Source of the DNA: Pedobacter nanyangensis
GTDB lineage: Bacteria; Bacteroidota; Bacteroidia; Sphingobacteriales; Sphingobacteriaceae
DNA: 64,000 nt
NCBI RefSeq assembly: GCF_003313505.1
Contig: NZ_QMHO01000014.1
Coordinates: 32,605-96,604 of the forward strand
Direction of reading: 5' to 3'
Below the pieces are notes generated by a model. The model worked only from the letters and a program-made list of their open reading frames with translations, ran no database searches and had not been told where the DNA came from. This document shows positions 37,158-45,018 of this stretch, one piece after another (within the stretch, counting starts at the first letter, position 1; each line of letters begins with the position of its first letter). The translations under genes were made by a program, and so were the position numbers.

Positions 37158-37597
37158 TTAGTTTTATATTGGTTAGCATTAAAAATTTATCATTTATGTT
37201 CCGCTCAACTGATATGGAGCGAAAAAGCTTGGTTCATTTAAATTTTACGATAGGCACTGGTTTTGTTTGGTTCAACTTCTATTTCTTATCGTTGGTGCGG
37301 GTTGTATCTTGCATTGCTGCACCAACTTTATTTATCCATAAAATGATATTTGGAGCCTCGGCAACGAGACCGCTCAAAAGCGCTGCTTATTTCATCCAAA
37401 CAGCCTTAAGCACTGCCCACAACCGGTTTGTTAAACTACCTGCCTGATAGTTTGCAGAAATTAAAAACTGATAACGAGGCAGCTTATTGATTATGCGCTG
37501 AATGCTCGATTTTGGACGGGCCTGTTCACTAGCAATTGCTAAAATGATGAGTTGGTTAGTTTTCATACTTGGTCTTAGGTTGTACAATTGGTTACAA
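37158..37597. other. Long untranslated leader of the susC operon
   Basis: If transcription begins at the predicted promoter at 37598, the first 430-440 nt of the transcript are untranslated. Short open frames on the plus strand here have no family similarity I recognise. The leader could hold post-transcriptional control, but I see no riboswitch pattern I can name. Confidence 0.5.
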
Positions 37598-37661
37598 CAA
37601 AACTATATACATCAAACATCCGTAGGGTTCGTTTTTGTACGAAAATGGTTTGGTTTTGTAC
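37598..37661 (-). promoter_or_regulatory. Predicted HTCS operator and promoter 1 (susC operon)
   Basis: Plus-strand direct repeats GGTTCGTTTTTGTAC (37626-37640) and GGTTTGGTTTTGTAC (37647-37661) are separated by 6 bp (21-bp period). On the minus strand a TAGTTTTG -7 box (37598-37605) lies 20 bp downstream of the operator. No -33 TTTG is present, which suits activator-dependent start. Confidence 0.75.
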
Positions 37662-37731
37662 AACCAGATGGAATGTGTACATTTTTATACCTCCATAAGG
37701 AAAAAAATGGCTTGCTTAATAGAAAATTGGC

Positions 37732-38949
37732 TTATTGCGCAATGGTTTTAACGTTGTCAACAACTACCGTTTCACCAAATTTCGCCACGATAGGCTCTCC
37801 GTTACCGATATATAAAATATCTCTAAAGCTGGCATGGGAAATTCCCTGTGCTTTTATGGGGTGGTGGCTAATGATGTTCCTTACAAACAGCCCCGTAACA
37901 TTGGCTGCATACTCAACCACCAAGCCCTGTTTAGCCAAAGGGCTGATGATCATGTTTTCGATGAACACGTTCTTTATCCTTAATTTGCCCACGGGCATAA
38001 TACGGATGGAACGGTGTGAAATGGAATAAAAATCCTGCCAGTTTTGAAGATAAATATTTGAAATGTTATCTATTTCTCCCCGATATACAGAGCCACTTAC
38101 CACGTTTACATTTTCCTTGCCGGCCTCTACCCCGGTATCGGTTAAACCGATATTGATAAAATCATCGCCACTTTTGCCTTTGCAATTGGCAATGATGATA
38201 TTCTTACAACCAAACCTTATGCCCAAACCGTCCTGGTTCAGCACCTGACGGTCGGCGCCCGCCACATTGACCGCCTGCCTTACGTTAAAGGTAATATCCT
38301 TTACTTGGCCGTTACTACAACGTTCCAAAACCAGGCCATGGGCATGGTAATCTTTCAAAACGATACCGCTAATTTCAAAGCCGTCTACATAGGCCAGTAT
38401 CATGGCGTGGTTGCGCCAACCGCCTTTTTGGTTCTCGTTTGGCTTGTCGGCATCGCTTCCGTACGACTGGCCAAAACCGTTTGGCGATTTGGATAGTGTT
38501 TTATTGTGGTCGCCTGTAGCGCGTGGGTTATTGGCCCCCTCTAAAAGTACATTGCCTTTGCCTATGATCTTGATATTTTTTAAAGGTTCGAGGGTAGAAA
38601 TGCCCAATCCGGCATTTTCCGAACGGATGAAGTTGTCCCTACATTTATCCGACAGCTTGATTTTGCAGTTATTGAGCTCCAATTCGAAATCTCCGGGAAC
38701 TAAAATAGCCTCATCTATCAACCATATATCAGTTTTTGCGATGGCATCATATCTGGGGATAACCACCTTTCTCGTTGTTTTTTTGGCGTCATTGATGGCC
38801 TTTTGTATCCGCTCGGTTTGGGAGCCTTTGGAATACCTATTGGGACTAAGATCAGTTTCCGTTGGTTTTTGGTTGCTGGCTGCCATTAAAGCGGTGAAAC
38901 CGTACATGCAGATGCAGCACACTAAGAATACTTTCCTTGAGATTAACAT
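37732..38949 (-). CDS. Secreted right-handed beta-helix protein, distant GH28-like
   Basis: The 405-residue protein has a signal peptide (to about residue 24) and a pectate-lyase/polygalacturonase-like right-handed beta-helix. Markers are a repeating strand pattern with NAGLGI, KNIKIIGKGNVLLEG and NISNIYLQNW. Residues resemble GH28: D240 in LNQDG, D262-D263 in KSGDD and H312 in ISHRS, where GH28 has NTDG, GDD and GHG. Because the surrounding words differ, I call it GH28-like rather than a certain polygalacturonase. It is the second gene after GH88, with a 60-bp gap, so both are probably under the second operator. An uronide-cleaving role is inferred. Confidence 0.7.
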   Translation of the reverse strand: MLISRKVFLVCCICMYGFTALMAASNQKPTETDLSPNRYSKGSQTERIQKAINDAKKTTRKVVIPRYDAIAKTDIWLIDEAILVPGDFELELNNCKIKLSDKCRDNFIRSENAGLGISTLEPLKNIKIIGKGNVLLEGANNPRATGDHNKTLSKSPNGFGQSYGSDADKPNENQKGGWRNHAMILAYVDGFEISGIVLKDYHAHGLVLERCSNGQVKDITFNVRQAVNVAGADRQVLNQDGLGIRFGCKNIIIANCKGKSGDDFINIGLTDTGVEAGKENVNVVSGSVYRGEIDNISNIYLQNWQDFYSISHRSIRIMPVGKLRIKNVFIENMIISPLAKQGLVVEYAANVTGLFVRNIISHHPIKAQGISHASFRDILYIGNGEPIVAKFGETVVVDNVKTIAQ

Positions 38950-39009
38950 GGTTGTAGTAACGATATTTTAAAGTAAGAATAGCTGTTTTTTCTATTATTT
39001 GGCAAATAT

Positions 39010-40200
39010 TTATAACCTTTTCTTTAATCGGGTTAATGCCTCCAGGTAATAATAATCAGCGTAGGTTAGCGGCGCATCAATTTCAGACTTGAAAGGGTAA
39101 GCTCCGGTACTGTGTTTGAGGATGAAATCTCCGTTTTCTCCTGGCCTTGCCGTATATTCTGCCGATGAAAGGGTCCTAATTTGTGTATCTACTACGGCCA
39201 TGTATTTCTTTTTCAAGCCAGCATCCACAAAATCGCTCAATTCCACTAGGGCCGATGCCATGATACAAGCTGCCGAAGCATCACGAGGCGTATTGGGAAT
39301 TTGCGGCGCATTATAATCCCAGTAGGGGATAAAATTTTGGGGCATTTGCGGATGGTTGATTAGGAAATTGGCGATACTTTTAGCCTGTTCCAGATAACGT
39401 TTGTCTTTTGTTTCACGATAAAGATAGGTGTAGCCATATAAGCCCCAGGCCTGTCCACGGCTCCAGGCCGATTCGTCGCCAGCGCCTTGATGGGTCTGTT
39501 TTCTGTGTGGAACACCTGTTTCCCGATCGTACGAAACTACGTGATATGAGCTATAATCGGGGCGAAAATGATGTACAATGGTTTTATCCGCATGGGACAG
39601 TGCTATTTTTCTGAAGTTTTCGTCTTTGGAATAATCAGCGGCCCATAACATCAATTCAAGATTCATCAGGTTATCAATAATTACCGGATATTGCCAAATG
39701 TCTTTTCGATCGTCCCATGAACGGATCAAACCTACCTTTGGGTCAAAACGGGTAGCTAACGATTTTGCACCAGTAAGCAGCACTTCCTTATAACGCTCCT
39801 GGCCAGTAAGGCGCAAGCCATTCCCGAAACTGCAGTAGAGCATAAATCCTACGTCATGGTTGTCGGTGGTATATTTCTCTCGCTCTACCCTATCGGTATA
39901 TAGTTTGGCATATTTCAGCACTTCCTGGTTTTTGTTATGCTCATATAAATACCAAAGTGTCCCTGGGAAAAAACCACTGCACCACCACCTGGAATCGGAA
40001 GAAACATCTTTTCCATTTTCAAAAGTCCTGGGCAACCTGCCTGCCTGGTTTTCGTACTTTTTAGCCATCAGCAAGCTTTGTTGTTCTGCAAAATCAAAGG
40101 CTTTATCCACTACATTTTTTAAGGATTGGGCTTTGGTTTGGCCCGTAATAAGGAGTGCTATTAAAAATAGCTTAGAGAAAGTTTTTCTCATCTTGTTCAT
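39010..40200 (-). CDS. GH88 unsaturated glucuronyl hydrolase
   Basis: The 396-residue enzyme has a signal peptide (residues 1-24) and the GH88 (alpha/alpha)6 barrel. The two key aspartates are D116 in TTDNHDVGF and D176 in VIIDNLMN, and the pocket wall motif SRWWCSGFFPG and WSRGQAWGLYG are present. GH88 removes the 4,5-unsaturated uronyl residue from the non-reducing end of lyase products, by a hydration mechanism. No polysaccharide lyase was seen in the window. It is the first gene of the unit controlled by the operator at 40291-40354, with the GH28-like gene behind it. Confidence 0.92.
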   Translation of the reverse strand: MNKMRKTFSKLFLIALLITGQTKAQSLKNVVDKAFDFAEQQSLLMAKKYENQAGRLPRTFENGKDVSSDSRWWCSGFFPGTLWYLYEHNKNQEVLKYAKLYTDRVEREKYTTDNHDVGFMLYCSFGNGLRLTGQERYKEVLLTGAKSLATRFDPKVGLIRSWDDRKDIWQYPVIIDNLMNLELMLWAADYSKDENFRKIALSHADKTIVHHFRPDYSSYHVVSYDRETGVPHRKQTHQGAGDESAWSRGQAWGLYGYTYLYRETKDKRYLEQAKSIANFLINHPQMPQNFIPYWDYNAPQIPNTPRDASAACIMASALVELSDFVDAGLKKKYMAVVDTQIRTLSSAEYTARPGENGDFILKHSTGAYPFKSEIDAPLTYADYYYLEALTRLKKRL

Positions 40201-40290
40201 TTATTTTGGTTTTGGAAATACGTTGTTGCTTGCTGGCCAATAGGCCTAGATAATTTTTCATACGAGGTCTTAGGATTTATTTGGTGTTTC

Positions 40291-40354
40291 CAAAACTAGC
40301 ATAAACGCAATTTGAAAGGGTTCGTTTTTGTACGGAAATGGTTCGCTTTCGTAC
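40291..40354 (-). promoter_or_regulatory. Predicted HTCS operator and promoter 2 (GH88 operon)
   Basis: Plus-strand direct repeats GGTTCGTTTTTGTAC (40319-40333) and GGTTCGCTTTCGTAC (40340-40354) have a 6-bp spacer. The minus-strand -7 box TAGTTTTG is at 40291-40298, 20 bp from the operator, the same distance as in copy 1. A TTTC at -33 spacing is the only upstream element. The leader to GH88 would be about 85 nt. Confidence 0.75.
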
Positions 40355-40639
40355 GTGGGCAGCTAGCCCCTCTCTCCGCTGTGCAGTTTCTCTCGCTAAA
40401 AGGGAGCGAGAACCGTTTGAGAAAGCCAGCACAAATTTTAATAGAAACAATACTTGATGTCCTAGCACGATCTATTCCCTCTCTTTTTCAAGGCGTACCT
40501 GTTCCGATTCATTGGAAGGACGAGGAAGAGGTTTTTATCCCATATCGCTTTAAGATCCTGAAATAAATTCAGGATGACGGTTAAAAAAACGGTCAATGCA
40601 AAGCTGACAATAACGAAAATGAGGATCCTGTGGTGTAGA

Positions 40640-40722
40640 AGACTTACGAAGTTTAACTTTAGTTGTCTATTATCCTCAAAGGTAAAACCGAGGGCTTCGC
40701 CGTTTTAAAACTTCGTAAGTCT
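40640..40722. repeat. Dispersed inverted repeat with ACGAAGTTT arms, larger copy
   Basis: AGACTTACGAAGTTT (40640-40654) pairs perfectly with AAACTTCGTAAGTCT (40708-40722). The copy at 5569-5616 has the same arms and flanking loop words but lacks the 35-bp centre present here. Confidence 0.75.
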
Positions 40723-40851
40723 TTTGGGAACCGTACCGTTCCCATAGCGTCATTCCCGTGAAAACGGGGATCTTAGAGCATATTGAAGCCGATTATGCTT
40801 TAAGATCCTCCCCTACCGAAATCTCGGTACAAGTAGTGCTCTGGATTATAG

Positions 40852-40885
40852 ATGACAGAAATGAATGGACAGTGAACAATTGAAC
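40852..40885 (+). repeat. 34-bp dispersed repeat, copy 2
   Basis: ATGACAGAAATGAATGGACA followed by GTGAACAATTGAAC; 32 of 34 positions match copy 1 at 29364-29397 in the opposite orientation. It lies just downstream of the HTCS gene. Confidence 0.7.
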
Positions 40886-40900
40886 GAATGAACAATCCAG

Positions 40901-43900
40901 TTATTTCTTCCCAGCACCGATAGAAGATTTCTTCTTCATTTCCGAAGGACTTATTTCGAACTGTTTTTTGAAGCACACACTGAAGTACTTGGCATTGTTA
41001 AACCCTGTCTGATAAGCTACTTCGGCCACGGTTAAATCAGATTTTTCCAATAAGTAAGCACTTCTCTTCAATCGGATATTTAAAATAAACTCTTTAATGG
41101 ACATGCCTACAATGTCGTGGATTTTTTGGTAGAGGATTGTCCGCCCAACATTCATGTCCGACACAAAATCATCTACCGAATAATTGGCGTTCGCAATGTT
41201 GTGTTCAATTACTTTCATGGCCTTTACCAACAGTTCCTCATCCATAGAGGTAATGGTCACATTAGCAGGATCTACCTGTATGCGCTTGCTGTATTTTTCT
41301 TTGAGTTCCTTTTGGTTCTTTAATATGGTGTCAATTTGTTGCAACAGATAATCTACATCAAAAGGCTTATCAATAAATACACTTGCGCCATATTCCAGGG
41401 CTTTGATCTTATTCTGGTGATCGTCGCCATTGCCCGAAATCATGATGATTGGAATGTGGCTGGTTTTAAAGTTGTGGCGTAAGCTACGGCAAACCTCAAA
41501 TCCATTCTTGTTGGGCATTACCAAATCGGTAATGATCAGTTGCGGGTAGATTTTTTCGGCCTTGATCAAACCCTCCATGCCATCACTGGCCGTGTAAACG
41601 TTGTATTTTTCGGCCAATCGCTGCTCCAGGTAAGCACGCATGGCGGGATCATCCTCAATCAACAATAAACTGTTGGCTTTTCTGGCGCTCGAGGTAGAAT
41701 TTTCTGGTTCCGCAGCATCCAACATAATGTCGTCTATTTCAGAAATGGTATAATCATATACGTTCGATTGCATATCGCCAGAGCTGGCCTGTGTTTTTAA
41801 AGGCAACATAATGGTAAAGGAAACCTTATCGGCCTTGTTCACCATCCATATTTTTCCGCCAAGCACATCAACCAGTTCTTTCACAATGGCCAAGCCTAAA
41901 CCTGAGCTTTCTTCAAAGGTTGGCCGATGTGACGAGAGACGGTTAAAAGACGTAAACAAGGTGGCTATTTGCTCTTCCGAAAAACCATCGCCGCTGTTGA
42001 GCACTTCAATGGAAATATAGGCCGTGCCCTGCTCAACCAAAGGTTGCGGCAACCTTGTTTTTTCCTGATCAGTAGCGGCATAGATGCGAACCCCCACATA
42101 ACCCTTATTTGGCGTGTATTTTAAGGCATTAGAAAATAGGTTGGTCAGTATTTTCTCGATCACATCATAATCAAAAGCCACCTGCAGGTTATCCTGATAA
42201 GCAGAAATATTGGTTTCTATTTCCTTTTTATTGGCATACAGTTCAAACAGCCCAAAAACGTCTCTCACAAAGTTGATGAAATCACCAATTTGCGGATTGA
42301 GCGTTATTTTCTGACTTTCTATTTCTCTGAAGCGCAGCAATTGGCTGATCATCCGTTGGATACGGGTCACGTTTTTTTCAATCAAGCCCATGTAGCCTTT
42401 GGCACTATCGTTGGTTCCCAAGGTTTCTTTAAGCTGTTTGAGCGGTTGCATCACCAAGGTAAGCGGTGTTTTTAAATCATGGGAAATGTTGGTAAAGAAA
42501 TCCGTACGAGCTTGGTTGAGCTCCCGCATATTTTTTTCCTTCAAGGCTTCTAATGCTAGTCTTTCCTTAAATACTTTTTTGTTGGTATAGTATCTGATGA
42601 TGAAAAACAACAATGCAAAAGCGAGTGCGGTGTAAAAACAATAGGCCCACCATGATAAAAAGAAAGGCGGATCTACGTGGATGTAAAGTTGCGAGATTTG
42701 ATCGCCCCAAAGGCCATCATTATTAGAGGCCTTGATTTCAAAGGTGTAATCGCCGCTAGGCAGATTGAGAAACTGCACCGATCGTTGGTTGTTGTGGATC
42801 ACCTGCCATTTGGTACCCAAACCCTTCATCCGATAGGCAAACTGGTTCTTATCGGCAGATAAATAACTATCGGCCGAGAACCTGATCTCGACATTAGATT
42901 GTTTACTGCTGAGCCTGATCCTATTTTCCTTTTGGTTAGATAAGCTGGCAATATCCTTCGCCAACGGCGATTGCGCTGTTTGTGGGGTGATTTGTTTATT
43001 GTTGACGAAAAACCCGGTGAAGAAAACCCTGGGCTTTTGCGGGTTTTTATTTAAATAAGCAGGATCAAAAAGCAGAAATCCGTTGGTTCCGCCAAATAAC
43101 ATCTCTCCCTTGGCTGTTTTGTAGGCGGCACGGATGTAGAACGATCCGCAACTATTTTCCTGATAAAACCTTGCTTTTTCAAACGTTTTGGCTTTGGCAT
43201 CATAATAGTAAAGTCCATCGCTGGTGCTCAGCCAGATGTTTTTAGAGGCACTATCTTCCAAAATACCAAACACCATTTTAGCCGGCAAGCCATTTGTGCC
43301 GCTGTAATTTAGGTAACTTCCATTGGGCTTAAGTACGTTTACCCCTTTTCCCAAGGTCCCCAACCATAAATCGCCGTTAGAGGCCAGATAAAAACTGCAT
43401 AGGTAATTGGCAGAATACGAAGCGTCTTTGATCATGTAATGCTTCAGTACTTTTTGAGTGCCGGGATCGACAATAAAAAAACCCTGATGGGTAACCAAGC
43501 AAAGCTGATTTTGCTTATCTACAAACAAGGCTTCAATTTCCAGATACAATTTCTCGCCATTGGCGCCAATTACCCTGGTCATTTCTATGGGGCCTTGCGC
43601 TGTTTTCCGATAAAAGAACGATTTGTCGGGATCGGTCATCCACCAAGTGCCCTGCTGGTCGCGAGCGAAATCGTAAACCGTTAAGGGCTGTTTGCTTTCG
43701 GGCGATATAAAATCAAGGCTACCGAAATTTCCGTTAGCCGCATTATAGGTGCCAATTCCACCACTAAATGCCGAAATGTACAACTGCTTGCCCTGTGGAT
43801 CAAATTTGAGCCGCTTGATCATGTTGGAATTGGGCGAATTGCCCGCCGATTTTACAAAATGCCTGAAGGTGTCACTTTGCCTATTCCAACAATTGAGTCC

Positions 43901-44971
43901 TCCACCTTCGGTCCCGATCCAGATATTCCCCTGATGATCTTCCTGGAAGCTGCTCACAATAGGATGACTTAAGCCGCCCGGACTGGGATTAAAATACCGC
44001 ACCCGTGAATCGTACAGAGAGCAATAAGCAATTTTACCGCCGTAAGTACCTATCCACGCACCTTGATCGGGATCGGGGTAAATGGTCCAAATAGAGTTAT
44101 TGGGCAGGGAAAAAGCGTCATTCAAATTCATGCGTAAAAAATTGCTGCTTTCCTTTGCCGGATCATAAAGGAAAAGCCCGGCCTGGGCTGCCACCCATAT
44201 CACGCCTGTTTGGTCTATATAAAGTTTTTTGGAGATAAAAGATTTGGTGCCATTAATTACTACAGGAATATTTTTTTGAACTGCGCCTGTGCCGTCAGTC
44301 ACAAAAATCCCGCCACGCTGGGTTAAAAAATAGTATAACCCTTGGTAGTTCAACGCATCGTTTACGGCATTTGTTGAGCCTCCAAAATTGGCAAAAGGAA
44401 TAAATTTCCTTTTGGCCATATCCACTTTTTGCAAAACGGCATCCTGTGTAATGTAAACGCTGCCATTTAAACTGATGAGGTTGTTGAAAGATTGATTTTT
44501 GGGCAAAACAAAACCATCGGTTTTATTGGTTTGCGGATCATATCGTTTCAAACTATCGGCAGACAACATGTACAATTTGCCATCGCCATTTAAACAAAGT
44601 GAACGTACCTTTCCATCAATCACCACCTCAAACGAAAATTTGTCGTAATTGAATTTCAGCAAACCATGTCCAGTGCTCAGGAATAAATTTCCCTTTTTAT
44701 CCCTGATTACCGAACCGAAGCCCCATTTCACTTTGGGTTTAATGGAAAAAACAATATCGTTCAGTTGGTAAAAATTGTTCCCATCATACATGAAAAGCGC
44801 ATCTGGTCCCGTGTACCACATTCTTCCCAAACTGTCTTTCGCAATGCTTTGGATTCCGCCGTAATAAGAAGTTTCGGGCATAATATGAAACCTGTACTTT
44901 GAAACATCAATGGCAAAAACACTCTGAAAGAGGAGCATAAGAGAGCAGGCAAGCAGACTGTATCTTTTCAT
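40901..44971 (-). CDS. Hybrid two-component system sensor/regulator (HTCS)
   Basis: The 1356-residue protein joins sensor and response regulator. A signal peptide (to about 20) leads to a periplasmic two-propeller sensor of Reg_prop repeats (about 30-690), a Y_Y_Y domain near 700-780, one membrane helix near 790, then HisKA with H831 in FTNISHDLKTPL, HATPase with LTNLFSNALKYTPN and GLGLAIVKEL, a receiver with D1149 in LIITDLVMP, and a C-terminal AraC HTH ending SPSEMKKKS. HTCS proteins bind PUL oligosaccharides in the periplasm and activate their PUL. It is the last gene of the long operon, 47 bp after GH3. The repeated operators are the natural targets of its AraC domain. Confidence 0.96.
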   Translation of the reverse strand: MKRYSLLACSLMLLFQSVFAIDVSKYRFHIMPETSYYGGIQSIAKDSLGRMWYTGPDALFMYDGNNFYQLNDIVFSIKPKVKWGFGSVIRDKKGNLFLSTGHGLLKFNYDKFSFEVVIDGKVRSLCLNGDGKLYMLSADSLKRYDPQTNKTDGFVLPKNQSFNNLISLNGSVYITQDAVLQKVDMAKRKFIPFANFGGSTNAVNDALNYQGLYYFLTQRGGIFVTDGTGAVQKNIPVVINGTKSFISKKLYIDQTGVIWVAAQAGLFLYDPAKESSNFLRMNLNDAFSLPNNSIWTIYPDPDQGAWIGTYGGKIAYCSLYDSRVRYFNPSPGGLSHPIVSSFQEDHQGNIWIGTEGGGLNCWNRQSDTFRHFVKSAGNSPNSNMIKRLKFDPQGKQLYISAFSGGIGTYNAANGNFGSLDFISPESKQPLTVYDFARDQQGTWWMTDPDKSFFYRKTAQGPIEMTRVIGANGEKLYLEIEALFVDKQNQLCLVTHQGFFIVDPGTQKVLKHYMIKDASYSANYLCSFYLASNGDLWLGTLGKGVNVLKPNGSYLNYSGTNGLPAKMVFGILEDSASKNIWLSTSDGLYYYDAKAKTFEKARFYQENSCGSFYIRAAYKTAKGEMLFGGTNGFLLFDPAYLNKNPQKPRVFFTGFFVNNKQITPQTAQSPLAKDIASLSNQKENRIRLSSKQSNVEIRFSADSYLSADKNQFAYRMKGLGTKWQVIHNNQRSVQFLNLPSGDYTFEIKASNNDGLWGDQISQLYIHVDPPFFLSWWAYCFYTALAFALLFFIIRYYTNKKVFKERLALEALKEKNMRELNQARTDFFTNISHDLKTPLTLVMQPLKQLKETLGTNDSAKGYMGLIEKNVTRIQRMISQLLRFREIESQKITLNPQIGDFINFVRDVFGLFELYANKKEIETNISAYQDNLQVAFDYDVIEKILTNLFSNALKYTPNKGYVGVRIYAATDQEKTRLPQPLVEQGTAYISIEVLNSGDGFSEEQIATLFTSFNRLSSHRPTFEESSGLGLAIVKELVDVLGGKIWMVNKADKVSFTIMLPLKTQASSGDMQSNVYDYTISEIDDIMLDAAEPENSTSSARKANSLLLIEDDPAMRAYLEQRLAEKYNVYTASDGMEGLIKAEKIYPQLIITDLVMPNKNGFEVCRSLRHNFKTSHIPIIMISGNGDDHQNKIKALEYGASVFIDKPFDVDYLLQQIDTILKNQKELKEKYSKRIQVDPANVTITSMDEELLVKAMKVIEHNIANANYSVDDFVSDMNVGRTILYQKIHDIVGMSIKEFILNIRLKRSAYLLEKSDLTVAEVAYQTGFNNAKYFSVCFKKQFEISPSEMKKKSSIGAGKK

Positions 44972-45018
44972 TTATAAGGATTTCCGTTCGTGGTTAAATT
45001 TGGTTAAAGCTCAAACCC

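Larger units (their letters stand above)
40201..40900. other. Regulatory and repeat-filled intergenic region
   Basis: This 700-bp spacer lies between the HTCS stop and the GH88 start. It holds the second operator/promoter (40291-40354), the ACGAAGTTT inverted repeat (40640-40722), a CGTCATTCCCGTGAAAACGG-type hairpin from about 40750, a stretch TTTAAGATCCTG...CAGGATGACGG near 40550-40580, and the 34-bp repeat (40852-40885). I found no credible gene. Confidence 0.6.

Noticed and set aside
37502..38029. A 175-codon open frame on the plus strand crossing the susC spacer and the end of the GH28-like gene.
   Set aside because: It lies mainly opposite the GH28-like gene and has no family motif; overlap with a well-supported gene makes it a shadow.
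40312..40566. An 84-codon plus-strand frame near the second operator.
   Set aside because: Its start overlaps the operator itself and its composition is not protein-like.
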